Positions 45,276-55,381 are shown, numbered from the stretch's first letter. The stretch: 64,000 bases of DNA from PALSA-607 sp963825425 (GCA_963825425.1 CAWGTF010000010.1:930001-994000), one strand, 5' to 3'. Numbers and translations: made by a program. The notes: generated by a model from the sequence alone, not told the origin.

Positions 45276-46676
45276 TCAGTCGAGATCGGACGGCGCCGAC
45301 AGGTGCCCGGTGACAGCGGTGGCCGCCGCGACGAGTGGCGACACCAGATGGGTGCGGCCACCTTTGCCCTGCCGGCCTTCGAAGTTGCGGTTCGAGGTCG
45401 ACGCCGACCGCTCGCCCGGCGCGAGTTGGTCGGGGTTCATGCCGAGGCACATCGAACAGCCGGCGCTGCGCCACTGCGCGCCCGCCTCGGTGAAGATCTT
45501 GTCGAGCCCTTCGGACTCGGCTTGTGCCTTCACCGCCATCGAACCGGGCACGACGAGCACCCGCACGGAGTCCGCAACCTTGCGCCCCGTCAGGACGGCG
45601 GCCGCAGCGCGCAGGTCTTCGATGCGCCCGTTCGTGCACGATCCGAGAAACACGGTGTCGACCTTGATGTCACGCAGCTTCGTGCCGGCCTGCAGGCCCA
45701 TGTATTCCAGCGCACGTTCGACGCTGCCCCGCTCGCCTGCGTCGGCGATCGTCGAGGGGTCCGGAACGCTGGAGCCGAGTGGCGCTCCCTGTCCAGGATT
45801 GGTGCCCCACGTGACGAACGGCGTCAGCTCCGCGGCGTCCAGCACGACATCGACATCGAACGTCGCGTCGTCGTCGGTCACCAAGCTGCGCCAGTGCGCG
45901 ACCGCAGCGTCCCAGTCGTCGCCGCTCGGAGCATGCGGGCGACCCTTCAGGTAGGCGAAGGTCGTCTCGTCCGGAGCGATCATGCCGGCCCGGGCGCCTG
46001 CTTCGATCGACATGTTGCACACGGTCATGCGGGCTTCCATCGAGAGCGCGCGGATCGCCTCGCCGCGGTATTCGATGACGTAGCCCTGCCCGCCGCCGGT
46101 GCCGATCTTCGCGATCACCGCGAGGATGATGTCCTTGCTCGTCACCCCGTCCGGTAGAACGCCGTTGACGGTGATGCCCATCGTCTTGGGGCGGTACTGC
46201 GGCAACGTCTGGGTTGCAAGTACGTGCTCGACTTCGCTGGTGCCGATGCCGAATGCCAGGGCTCCGAAAGCGCCGTGGGTCGACGTGTGGGAGTCGCCGC
46301 ACACGATGGTCATGCCCGGTTGCGTGAGACCGAGCTGCGGGCCAATGACGTGGACGATCCCCTGAGACGCGTCGCCCATCGGGTACAGGCGGATGCCGAA
46401 CTCGGCACAGTTGCGTCGCAACGTGTCGACCTGCGTGCGCGACACCGGATCGGCAATCGGCTGATCGATGTCGGTGGTCGGCACGTTGTGGTCTTCGGTC
46501 GCGATCGTGAGATCGGGCCGCCGAACCGGGCGACCGGCCAGTCGCAGGCCGTCGAACGCCTGCGGGCTGGTGACCTCGTGGACCAGGTGCATGTCGACGT
46601 AGATCAGGTCAGGCTCCCCCTCGGCGTGTCGCACCACGTGCTCGTCCCAGACCTTCTCCGCCATCGTCGCGCCCAT
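45276..46676 (-). CDS. leuC: 3-isopropylmalate dehydratase large subunit
   Basis: Iron-sulfur subunit of isopropylmalate isomerase. It has EKVWDEHVVRHAEGEPDLIY, HLVHEVTSPQAFDGLRLAGR, CGDSHTSTHGAFGALAFGIG, and the [4Fe-4S] ligands in FLGSCTNGRIEDLRAAA and SAGCSMCLGMNPDQLAPGER, followed by STSNRNFEGRQGKGGRTHL. ATG 46676 has GGAG 7 bases upstream and gives 466 residues. Frame intact. Divergent from the IclR regulator. Confidence 0.97.
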   Translation of the reverse strand: MGATMAEKVWDEHVVRHAEGEPDLIYVDMHLVHEVTSPQAFDGLRLAGRPVRRPDLTIATEDHNVPTTDIDQPIADPVSRTQVDTLRRNCAEFGIRLYPMGDASQGIVHVIGPQLGLTQPGMTIVCGDSHTSTHGAFGALAFGIGTSEVEHVLATQTLPQYRPKTMGITVNGVLPDGVTSKDIILAVIAKIGTGGGQGYVIEYRGEAIRALSMEARMTVCNMSIEAGARAGMIAPDETTFAYLKGRPHAPSGDDWDAAVAHWRSLVTDDDATFDVDVVLDAAELTPFVTWGTNPGQGAPLGSSVPDPSTIADAGERGSVERALEYMGLQAGTKLRDIKVDTVFLGSCTNGRIEDLRAAAAVLTGRKVADSVRVLVVPGSMAVKAQAESEGLDKIFTEAGAQWRSAGCSMCLGMNPDQLAPGERSASTSNRNFEGRQGKGGRTHLVSPLVAAATAVTGHLSAPSDLD

Positions 46677-46705
46677 GAACCCGCTCCACTTCGCTGAGAA
46701 ACTTG

Positions 46706-46724
46706 CGTCTCGCATGTTGAGACG
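46706..46724. promoter_or_regulatory. Candidate operator in the leuC/IclR divergent promoter
   Basis: Perfect inverted repeat CGTCTC-gcatgtt-GAGACG in the middle of the 61-base space between the leuC and regulator start codons. NdgR/LtbR-type IclR proteins bind this intergenic region in Streptomyces and Corynebacterium to control leuCD. Position and symmetry support an operator; binding is inferred. Confidence 0.55.
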
Positions 46725-46737
46725 GCAGTATCAGTAC

Positions 46738-47452
46738 ATGGACGAGTCTAGCGGTGTTGGCGTTTTGGACAAGTCGGTAGCCGTACTTTCCGCGCTGGAA
46801 GCCGGCCCCGCCTCGCTCGCGAGCCTTGTCGCGCTCACCGGGCTGCCGCGACCAACCGCGCATCGGCTGGCGGTTGCCCTCGAGCGACACCGGCTGGTGG
46901 CCCGAGACAGCGAAGGCAGGTTCGTGCTGGGCGCCCGGCTTGCCGAGCTCGCGGCAGCTGGCGGCGAGGATCGGCTGATCGCGGTCAGCGGCCCGGTGCT
47001 CGCAAAGTTGCGCGACGCGACGGGTGAGAGCACGCAGCTCTACCGGCGGCAGGGCGACGTCCGGGTGTGCGTGGCAGCCGCCGAACTCCCTGCCGGGCTG
47101 CGCAACACGGTGCCGATCGGCACCCGCCTGCCACTAACGGCGGGATCGGCCGCACAGGTGCTGCTGGCCTGGGAGGACGCCGAACGTTTGCACCGTGGCG
47201 TGGCGACGGCTGTCTTCGGCGCGCAGACCCTGGCACGGGTCCGCAGGCAGGGCTGGGCAGCCAGCGTCGCCGAACGCCAGCCAGGCGTCGCGTCGGTGTC
47301 GGCTCCGGTCCGTTCGGCGGCCGGTCGGGTCGATCGCGGCCGTGTCGGTGTCGGGACCCATCGAGCGGCTGTCCCGCAACCCGGGGCGCCTGCACGCGCG
47401 CGCCGTCGTCGCGGCCGGCGAGGCCATCAGCCGCAGCCTGCTACGGCCCTAG
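46738..47452 (+). CDS. ndgR: IclR-family regulator of leucine genes, NdgR/LtbR type (one frameshift)
   Basis: Winged-helix N-terminus LDKSVAVLSALEAGPASLAS, TGLPRPTAHRLAVALERHRL (recognition helix), then GRFVLGARLAELAAAGGEDR. The IclR effector domain follows (RLPLTAGSAAQVLLAWEDAE). Near 47333 the frame shifts and the final helix VIAAVSVSGPIERLSRNPGR ends at TAG 47450. About 238 residues from ATG 46738. Divergence from leuC with a shared operator is the hallmark of NdgR, which answers to amino-acid supply. Confidence 0.9.
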
Positions 47453-47459
47453 CGATCGA

Positions 47460-49188
47460 TCAGCTCGACGCGGCAGATCCCAACGTGATCGACGTCGTTG
47501 CGGTCTGACCGCGCTCGGAAATAGGTGATCGTCACAACCGAGTTCGGGACCGCCGCGTGAGTCGCCGCGATCAGCGAGTCGGCATCGACGATGGTCCGGT
47601 TACCGAACTTGATGATGATGTCGCTGACCTGGATGCCCGCCTTCGATGAGGGGCCGCCGGCGGTGACACTGACGACCTTGGCGCCGTTCGGCGTGTGCAG
47701 GTTGGCGTCCGAGGAATCCTGTAGGCCAATACCAAGAACCGCGTGGGTCGCGTGGCCAGTCTTCTCGAGTTCGCCGACGACGCGCTGTGCCTCGTCGATA
47801 GGGATCGAGAACCCGACGCCGATGCTGCCGGACTGTGCGCCGGGTCCGCCCTGACCCTGGTCGAGCGTCGCGATGGCGGAGTTGACGCCGACGACGCGGC
47901 CGGTCATGTCGACGAGAGGCCCGCCGGAGTTGCCGGGGTTGATCGCCGCGTCGGTCTGGATGGCATCGAGCACGGTTGGCGTGGCGCCACTCGTACCCCC
48001 GGTGCCGTCGCAACTTTGGGTACACACCGGGCGATTCAGCGAGCTCACGATGCCCGACGTCACCGTGTTCGACAGGCCAAGGGGTGAGCCGATCGCGATC
48101 ACCTGCTGCCCGACAACGAGCGTCGAGTCGCTGCCAAGGCTGGCCGGATGGAGACCCGTCACGCCGGCCGCCTTGATGACGGCGAGATCGGTGGTCGGGT
48201 CACGCCCGACGATGCTCGCCTTGACAGTGCGTCCGTCGTCGAGAGTGACCGCGATGACACCGGAAGTAGCGGCACCTTCGACGACGTGATTGTTCGTCAG
48301 GATCTCGCCGTCGGAGCTCAAAACGATGCCGGTACCTTCGTCGCCCGCATCTGTTGTCGTGACGATGATGGAGACCACCGACGGCAGCAGCTTCGCCGCG
48401 ATCTGAGCGACCGATCCTGCGGGCAGGCTCACGACCGCCTGTGGCGCGACGACAGGCTGTGCGGGCGTCTGGACCACTGCCTGCTGCGTGGGGTTCTTCT
48501 TCGTCGCGGCGACCAGGCCGCCCGCGACAAGGGCGCCTATCAATGCAGCGATTGCCGCGACCACCAACAACGACGGCCATCCCCCGCGCCGACCATCGCG
48601 AGTCACCCGCGGATCGCTCGCCGGGGCGTTGTACGGCGGCGCCGGCACCCCCGGAGCGTAGTCGGCGGCGAATAGCTAGGCGGCGCTCCGTATGCCGGCT
48701 GCGAGGGGTAGCTGGGCGGCGCTGCGTAACTCGGCGGCGAGTAGCTCGGCGGCGGCGAGAAGTGGGGCTGGGCATAACCCGGCGGTGCGAAATTCGGGGC
48801 CGCGAAGATTCGGGGCCCCGAGGCCTGGGGCACCGTATTGCGAGGGCGCCGGAGGCTCGGGCACGGTGTAGGGGGGCGGCGGGAGGGCGTAGCCGGGAGC
48901 GCCGTTCTCGGGCTTCGCGTAAGGAAATGGGCCGAGGTAGGGATCGGCGCCGTATCGCGGGGCAGCGGGCGCCTTCGGAGCGTCGGACGCCGTCACATCG
49001 GTTGCCGTTGAGTCCGCCGCTGTCGAATCGGACGCCGTTGAATCGGACGCAAGTGAATCAGTCCGCGCCGGATCAGGGTCTGTTGTCGTAGCCGCGACCG
49101 GAACGGTCGGCGGCTCGGCAGGCTCCTGCAGTTGCTCGCTCGGGGATGCCCACCAGGGACGCTGCTGGCTGCCGCCGTCCTCACTCAT
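47460..49188 (-). CDS. HtrA/PepD-like membrane serine protease with PDZ domain (several frameshifts)
   Basis: Envelope-stress protease. The Ser/Thr- and Pro/Tyr-rich cytoplasmic N-terminus starts MSEDGGSQQRPWWASPSEQL. After frame changes near 48800 and 48660 comes one membrane helix (LLVVAAIAALIGALVAGGLV). The trypsin-like domain has the catalytic triad in GEILTNNHVVEG (His), GRDPTTDLAVIKAAG (Asp) and INPGNSGGPLVD (Ser), then a PDZ domain (GAKVVSVTAGGPSSKAGIQV). A last shift near 47515 gives the usual end QTATTSITLGSAASS, TGA 47460. It lies next to an MprAB-like pair, matching the M. tuberculosis mprA-mprB-pepD locus. Confidence 0.9.
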
Positions 49189-50626
49189 GTGCTGACGATC
49201 CCCAGTTCTGCTGAAGTAATCCTGAATGCTCGACGCGTTCTGGCCCGGGCCGGCCCGGAAGATCGAGGATCAGCAGCGCACCACCGGCAGGCGCACGTCC
49301 TGCGGACACGCTACCTCCATGCCGTTGCGCTGCCTGGCGAACGATCGCCAACCCAAGCCCGGAACCCGGCATCCCGCGGGCGTCGGTCGATCGGTAAAAG
49401 CGATCAAAGACATGCGGCAGGTCGGCGTCCGCGATACCGGGCCCGGAGTCGGCCACCTTCAACCTTCCGTCGTCGAGGCTGACCATCACATCGCCTCCTG
49501 GCGGGCTCCACTTGACGGCATTGTCGAGCAAGTTCGTCACGGCCCGCTCCAACGCCGTCGCCTCACCCATCACCAGCCAGCCGTGCAGGTCGACCGTGAA
49601 CAAGACACCGGGCGCGCGTCGCCGAACCCGCTCGATGGCCCGCTCGACGATCACTGCGAGATCCAGTTCCTCGGCCATCGCATCGGGGCGGTCGTCGCGG
49701 GCGAGTTCGACGAGGTCCGCTACAAGCCCTGACAACTCTTCAACCTGAGCCCGGACGTCGACGAGCAGGGCTTCTCGGTCAGCGACCGCGAGACCCCGTT
49801 CCCCAGCGGCGTTGCTTTGGGCCAGCAGGTCGAGATTCGTGCGGAGACTGGTCAGCGGCGTCCGCAACTCGTGTCCGGCATCGGCAACCAGCTGCCGTTG
49901 GAGCGCCCTCGACGTAGCCACTGCGGACAACATCTCGTTGAAGCTGCGGGCCAACCGGCCGAGCTCGTCGGCACTCTCGACCTCGATCGGCGTGAGGTCT
50001 CCGGTACGCCCGACCCGTTCGGCCGCGTGCGTTAGTCGCTCGACGGGCCGCAATCCGGCGCGGGCAACGAGTAACCCGGCGACCGCAGCGATGATGATCC
50101 CGCCGACACCGACGAAGAGCAGCACGAGTCCGAGATCGTTCAACGTCGTCTGGGTGTCCTTGGTCGAACTGGCGAGCACCAGCGCGACATTAGAACTGAC
50201 CGGCACGGAGACGACGCGGTAGCGCACACCGCTGACGTTCAGGGTGCGAAGTGATTGGTTGGAGAGGCCACGGGCGACGGCAAGCTCAGGGCCCGATTGC
50301 ACCAGCTTGGTCAAGCCAGGTGCCGTGCATTCCACGTCGGCCGCACTGCTGACCAGACACAGGTCAACTTCTGATGCGAGCAAGGACAAGGCCGGTTGGG
50401 TCTGCAGCGTCTCGGGAAGTTGCTGCTGCAGTGCCGCTACCTTCTGCGCGCGGGACACCAGCGAGCTGTCGAGCTCGTGGAACAGTTCCATGCGCATCGT
50501 GAAATACGCCGCCAGTGACACGGCGGCGACAGCGAAGCCGGCGGTCACCGCCGCGAGCAGGGAGACTCTGGCCCGAAGAGTCAGTCCGCCAGGAGCGCTG
50601 ACCTCGTCGCGGGCCACGTCGGTCAC
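49181..50626 (-). CDS. Sensor histidine kinase, MprB-like
   Basis: Two membrane helices (about residues 18-40 and 150-175) flank an extracytoplasmic domain. HAMP (ARAGLRPVERLTHAAERVGR), the phosphoacceptor His in LVADAGHELRTPLTSLRTNL, N-box NLLDNAVKWSPPGGDVMVSL, and ATP boxes VADSGPGIAD and GSGLGLAIVRQAAQRHGGSV follow. GTG 50626 overlaps the response-regulator stop (GTGA), and its own stop overlaps the protease start, so the three genes are coupled. 481 residues, intact. Confidence 0.93.
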   Translation of the reverse strand: MTDVARDEVSAPGGLTLRARVSLLAAVTAGFAVAAVSLAAYFTMRMELFHELDSSLVSRAQKVAALQQQLPETLQTQPALSLLASEVDLCLVSSAADVECTAPGLTKLVQSGPELAVARGLSNQSLRTLNVSGVRYRVVSVPVSSNVALVLASSTKDTQTTLNDLGLVLLFVGVGGIIIAAVAGLLVARAGLRPVERLTHAAERVGRTGDLTPIEVESADELGRLARSFNEMLSAVATSRALQRQLVADAGHELRTPLTSLRTNLDLLAQSNAAGERGLAVADREALLVDVRAQVEELSGLVADLVELARDDRPDAMAEELDLAVIVERAIERVRRRAPGVLFTVDLHGWLVMGEATALERAVTNLLDNAVKWSPPGGDVMVSLDDGRLKVADSGPGIADADLPHVFDRFYRSTDARGMPGSGLGLAIVRQAAQRHGGSVSAGRAPAGGALLILDLPGRPGPERVEHSGLLQQNWGSSAHE

Positions 50627-51306
50627 GTGGGCAGCTCGCGCAGTGAGTAGCCGACGCCGCGGACGGTATGGATCAGCCGGGGTTCGCCCTCGCTTTCGAG
50701 CTTGCGTCGCAGGTAGCCGACGTAGACCTCTAGCGAGTTGGCGGTGGTCGGAAAGTCGTAACCCCAGACCTCCTCGAGAATCTGATTGCGTTCGAGCACC
50801 TGCCGCGGGTGCCGCATGAGCAACTCGAGAAGGTGAAACTCGGTGCGCGTCAGGGAGATCGGCCGGGTGCCGCGCCAAACCTCACGGGTGCCCAGATCGA
50901 GCACGAGATCGGAGAACTTCAGCTGGTGTGCGGCGTCCGGCCCGGAAAGGGTCCGCCGCAACAACGCGCGCAGACGCGCGAGCAGTTCGTCAAGGGCGAA
51001 TGGCTTGACCATGTAATCGTCAGCGCCCGCGTCGAGTCCGCCGACGCGGTCGGCGACCGCCTCACGCGCGGTGAGCATGAGAACGGGCAGATCCTCGCCG
51101 GCGGCACGCAGCCGACGACACGTCTCGAGTCCGTCGAGGCCCGGCATCATCACGTCGAGGACGACAGCATCGGGTCGGCGCAGGGCAATCGAGGACAGCG
51201 CACGTTGCCCGTCCTCGGCGAGCTCGACCTCGTAGCCGTTGAAGATCAGCGATCGGCGAAGCGACTCCCGAACCCCGGGATCGTCGTCGACGACGAGGAT
51301 GCGCAC
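50623..51306 (-). CDS. OmpR-family response regulator, MprA-like
   Basis: Receiver domain MRILVVDDDPGVRESLRRSL with the phosphoacceptor Asp in DAVVLDVMMPGLDGLE and Lys in YMVKPFALDELLAR. The winged-helix effector follows (RPISLTRTEFHLLELLMRHP, YVGYLRRKLESEGEPRLIHT, VRGVGYSLRE). 227 residues, intact. It heads the regulator-kinase-protease operon. In mycobacteria MprA answers envelope stress and activates pepD and sigma genes; the same role here is inference by synteny. Confidence 0.94.
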   Translation of the reverse strand: MRILVVDDDPGVRESLRRSLIFNGYEVELAEDGQRALSSIALRRPDAVVLDVMMPGLDGLETCRRLRAAGEDLPVLMLTAREAVADRVGGLDAGADDYMVKPFALDELLARLRALLRRTLSGPDAAHQLKFSDLVLDLGTREVWRGTRPISLTRTEFHLLELLMRHPRQVLERNQILEEVWGYDFPTTANSLEVYVGYLRRKLESEGEPRLIHTVRGVGYSLRELPT

Positions 51307-51361
51307 AGGTCAAGTGTGCCCGCGATGGCTAAACGTTTGCTGAAAGCCGGGCCTGGCGCGC

Positions 51362-52962
51362 TCAGGTCGCCGCTCCGCGGTGGATAGCGAGCACCGCGTC
51401 GAGGTCATCGGCGTCGCTGGCCCGCTTGTCTGGGCGGTAGCGGAGCACCCGAGCGAATCGCAGCGCAACTCCGCCCGGGTAGCGCGGACTGGTCTGAACC
51501 CCGTCGAAGGCGATTTCGACGACGGCCTCGGGCGCGACGTAGACGGTGTAGCCGTCGCGATGGGTCTCGAGCCGCAGGAACAGCTCGGTCTGCCACGCGA
51601 GCAGCTCGTCGGTCAAGCCCTTGAAGGTCTTGCCGAGCATGACGAAACTCCCCGCTGCCGTCGCGAGCGCCCAGATGCAGATTCGACAGGACGCCGGCGC
51701 GCCGACCGTGGCCCCACTCGGCCGCCAGCACCACGAGGTCGAGGGTGTGGCGCGGCTTCACCTTCACCCACCCGGCGCCGCGGCGGCCCGCCTCGTACGG
51801 CGCCTGCAACGACTTCACCACGACACCCTCGTGGCCGTGCGCGATCGCATCGGCGAAGAACCGCGCCGCGGCTGCCGGGTCGTCGGTCACGATCCGCGGC
51901 ACTCGAAGGCGCTCCGGCACGACAGCCTCGAGCACCCGCTGCCGGTCGGCCGCCGAAGCGTCGAGAAGGTCACGCCCGTCGTGGTGCAGGACGTCGAAAA
52001 CGAAGAACGCGAGCGGAACCGAAGACCGCAGCGTGGTCGACGTCGAGACGGCTGCTCGTACGCGCGGCGGTCTCTTGGAACGGTCGCGGTCGCCCTGCGT
52101 CGTCGAGCGCAATCGCTTCACCGTCAAGAACCACCGAGTGGACGGCGAGCGACCGCACCGCTTCGACGAGCTCGGGTACCCGCGCCGTGATGTCGTCAAG
52201 GGTGCGGGTGAACACGCGCACGTCATCGCCGGCCCGGTGCAGCTGCACCCGGATCCCGTCGAGCTTCCATTCCAACGCCACCGGCCCGACCTGCGACGTC
52301 TGCGCGAGGGCACTCGCGACGTCGGGCGCTGACTGGGCGAGCATCGGCAGGATCGGTCGACCCACCTCAAGCGCGATGGCGCGCAGGCTCTCGACGCCGT
52401 CGCGCAGCGCGGCGGCAGCGATCGGCGGCAACGCCCCGCGCAGCATGAACGCACGGCGCACATCGGCCAGCGGGACGTCGGCCGCAGCGGCAATCGCCTC
52501 GACCATGACGCCGTCTTGCGCACCTTGCCGCAACTCACCACCCGCAAGTGCGATCAGAAACGCGCGTTCTGGTTCGGTGGCTGCGGCGAACAGCAGCCCG
52601 AGCTCGGCGGCGCGACGTGCCTGCGAGCCCGGGCCGGAGTCGGCGGCAATGCGGGCGAACGCGCTGTCGACGAACGCCAATGTGAGGGTGGGGTCGGACG
52701 GCGGGGTGTTCGGTTCGGGGAGCTCGCGGGCGCCGCGCAGCGCGGCCCAACCGACACCGGTACGCCGCTGTCGCAACTCCCCGGAAAGGAACGCGGCGGC
52801 TATCTCGACCTCGTCGCCGACCTGGGCTGTATCGAGCTGACACGGCTGATCGCGGCCTGCGTGGGCTGACCGAAGGCAGCCGGCGACGAGGGCGATCTTG
52901 GCCGATCGCGACCGGGTCGCGGCGACCGCGCCCGACACGGCAACCAACTCGGCAAGCAACAC
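51362..52962 (-). CDS. ATP-dependent DNA ligase, LigB-like (two frameshifts)
   Basis: Seals nicks using ATP. The N-terminal DNA-binding domain (VGWAALRGARELPEP ... LLFAAATEPERAFLIALAGG) is followed by motif I PVALEWKLDGIRVQLHRAG with the adenylated Lys, VFTRTLDDITARVPELVEAV and VVLDGEAIALDDAGRPRPFQ. Frames shift near 52040 and 51645, after which LAFFVFDVLHHDGRDLLDAS, GHEGVVVKSLQAPYEAGRRG, WVKVKPRHTLDLVVLAAEWG and the OB-fold end complete it. About 530 residues. Secondary to the NAD-dependent LigA found in all bacteria; probably repair. Confidence 0.9.
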
Positions 52963-53060
52963 CTGGCCATTCTCGCCGGGGTGACTGACAATCGCCGCGC
53001 GTGCTGGTGTCCCGCGGTCGCTCTTGCGGCCGCTGGACTCCAGCGCTCACGCCAACCTGA

Positions 53061-53152
53061 CGCTGGCCGAACATGCCTGCCTCCGGTGACCGCTGGCCGA
53101 ACATGGCTGTCGCCGGTGACCGCTGGCCCCCCAGCGCGGTCACCGGCGACAT
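53061..53152. repeat. 30-bp tandem repeats ending in a strong hairpin
   Basis: Two 30-bp units (53061-53090, 53091-53120) share CGCTGGCCGAACATG and CCGGTGAC; a third unit is cut after ten bases. The repeat end then meets an inverted copy: about 19-base arms at 53108-53126 and 53132-53152 (TGTCGCCGGTGACC against GGTCACCGGCGACA) with a C-rich loop and a two-base bulge. It lies between the ligase start and the small gene at 53166, where it may act as a terminator. Confidence 0.85.
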
Positions 53153-53165
53153 GAGCCGGTATTGC

Positions 53166-53351
53166 CTAGGCGCTTTGCGCGACCGACTCCACAGGTTCTG
53201 GAAGTGCGATCACGGTGTCAGTGGAAGCAGTGGAAGCCGTCTCCGACTCGTCGCGACGCCACACGGACGCCAGCTTCGCGTCGTGCTCACGCCACATCGG
53301 ACGTTGCCCTTGAATCCACTCAACACGTGCCCACCACGTAAAGCCCCCCAC
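53166..53351 (-). CDS. Small hypothetical protein
   Basis: 61 residues from GTG 53351: MGGFTWWARVEWIQGQRPMW, REHDAKLASVWRRDESETAS, then an acidic Ser/Thr-rich end. A purine-rich GAGGGGGTG lies a few bases upstream, and the hairpin at 53108-53152 follows the stop. Codon use matches its neighbours. Tryptophan-rich start, no membrane segment, no recognised family. Confidence 0.42.
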   Translation of the reverse strand: MGGFTWWARVEWIQGQRPMWREHDAKLASVWRRDESETASTASTDTVIALPEPVESVAQSA

Positions 53352-53376
53352 GGGCCACCCCCTCTATGTGACACGT

Positions 53377-54613
53377 TCAAGTTAGCGACTGGGCATCCCC
53401 CCGGATACGTCCGTTCGGTTGGTCTCGAGGGTCGAACGTATGCACTGTTGGCTGCCTCTTCAGCGACGTGTCATCGGCGCGCGGCAACGCGATCGTGAAC
53501 CGGCATCCCGGTCCGACATTCTCTGCACCTATTCGTCCGTTGTGTGCGTTCACGATGCCGCGCGCGATCGCGAGTCCGAGGCCGGCGCCGCCGTCCGGAG
53601 CCGGCGTTCGGGCCGGCGTCCCGCGAAACGCGACCTCGAACACCCGCTCGATATCGGCGTCCGCAATACCACCGCATTCGTCGCTGATCGACACATACAC
53701 GAAGTCGTCGCCGTGGTCCATGCGGATGTCGACCGAACCGTCATGCGGGGTATGCCGGATCGCGTTACCAAGAAGATTCCCGACGACCCTGGTCAAGGCG
53801 TAGGGATCGACGTCGACGAGTGAACCGTCCGTCTCCAGACCCGACTCAGCGAGGCGGATCCCTTTCGCACTGGCGACCGGCGCGGCACTGGCGACGGCCT
53901 CTCGGACGACGTCGGCCAATGCCATGCGCCGCGGTGAGAGCTGCAGTGCTCCGGCGTGGATCCTGCTCAACTCGAAAAGGTCGTCGACCATCCTGGCAAG
54001 CCGATCGACCTCCACCCTGATCCTGCGGTGATAGAGCGCGCGATCCTCGTCGGTGAACACCACGTTGTCCTCGAGCGCCTCCGCCATCGCGCGAATCCCG
54101 GCAAGTGGGGTACGCAGGTCGTGGCTCACCCAGGCGATCAGTTCGCGGCGACTCTCTTCGATCGCCCGGTCGTGTCGCCGGGACTCGTCCAGGGTCGCGT
54201 GCGCGGCTTCGAGCTCGGCGGCGAGCGCCTCGAGCTCCGCACTCGGCGTCCCGGTCGGGCCGACGTACGGCTCGCCTCGCGCCAACGCATTCGCCGCCGC
54301 GCGCAGCGCGTCGCTGCCTCGCATCAATGTGCGGGCCAACACCATCGAGGTGACGATGCCTCCGATGCCGGCGAACACGACAGTCGCAATGAGGACGCCG
54401 AACTGCTGCGTCGACAAGAACATCCACATCGTCGCGGCGATCGCCGCGACCACCACGGTGAACACCGGCGTCAGCGCGACGATCAACGCGGCATCGCGCA
54501 ACGGACGCCGACGCGCGGCCCTCAACAGAACGAGTCCGGCGGCGGTGACGACCACCGAGCTCGCCGCCGATACCGCGACCAGCACGCCGACGTCGTGCGT
54601 ACTGCAACGCCAT
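53377..54613 (-). CDS. Sensor histidine kinase (frameshift at N-terminus)
   Basis: Begins MALQYA at ATG 54613, overlapping the regulator's stop. A one-base shift near 54595 leads to VLVAVSAASSVVVTAAGLVL. Two or three membrane helices occupy residues 10-95 with almost no outside loop, so it may sense within the membrane. HAMP-like linker; His box in ELIAWVSHDLRTPLAGIRAM, N-box GNLLGNAIRHTPHDGSVDIR, ATP boxes SDECGGIADADIERVFE and GGAGLGLAIARGIVNAHNGR. About 412 residues. Pairs with the upstream regulator. Signal unknown. Confidence 0.9.
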
Positions 54614-55381
54614 CACTGCGCCCGCCAACTCAGTCGGTCCGGGTGCGAGCACGGTGCTCGGGTCGTAGCGGTAGCCGACGCCCCACACGGTCGAGATCGG
54701 CGACCACTCGCCGCCAGACGCAGCCTCGAGCTTTTGGCGCAGCCGCCGCACATGCACGGTTACCGTCGACTGGTCACCGAACGACCAACCCCAGACATCG
54801 CGCATGAGTTCCTCGCGGCTAAACGTCTGCCGCGGATGCGCCATCAGATGCGCGAGTAGGTCGAACTCGCGCACTGTGAGCATCAACGGAACGCCACCGA
54901 ACTCGACTTCGTGCGCAGCAATGTCGACGTGCAACGGTCCGTCGACGAGTCCGTTGCGGGCCGCGGACCGCAACGGCGCAGGTGTGCGAGCTCGCCGCAA
55001 CACCGATGCCACCCGCAGCACAAGTTCGCGCGGGCTGAAAGGCTTCGTCACGTAGTCGTCGGCGCCGACCTCGAGACCGATGATGCGGTCTGTCTCGTTA
55101 CCAAGCGCCGTCAGCAGGATCACCGGAACCGGGCTGCGCTCGCGCAGTGTTCGACAAACGGCAAGCCCGTCAAGGCCCGGCAACATGATGTCGAGCACGA
55201 CGAGATCGGGTGACTCCGCGGCCGCTGACTCGAGCGCGGACGGCCCGTCCCCTACTAGCGTGACCTCATAGCCCTCGCGCCGCAGATATCGCGCGACCAC
55301 GTCACTGACCGTCGGGTCGTCATCGACGACCAGGATCCGGCCCACCGCCAGCTCATCGGCGTCCGGGCTTGACGTGGTCAT
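54613..55381 (-). CDS. OmpR-family response regulator (frameshift at C-terminus)
   Basis: Receiver domain VGRILVVDDDPTVSDVVARY with Asp in LVVLDIMLPGLDGLAVCRTL and Lys in YVTKPFSPRELVLRV. Winged-helix domain: LMLTVREFDLLAHLMAHPRQ, GWSFGDQSTVTVHVRRLRQK, WSPISTVWGVGYRYDPS. The main frame runs on without a stop into the kinase region. A TGA at 54613-54615 in the next frame touches the kinase ATG and is the likely real stop, so one indel near 54640-54660 is inferred. About 256 residues. Confidence 0.91.

Noticed and set aside
53073..53498. 141-codon plus-strand frame
   Set aside because: It runs through the repeats and antisense to the small gene and kinase end; no domain or ribosome site.
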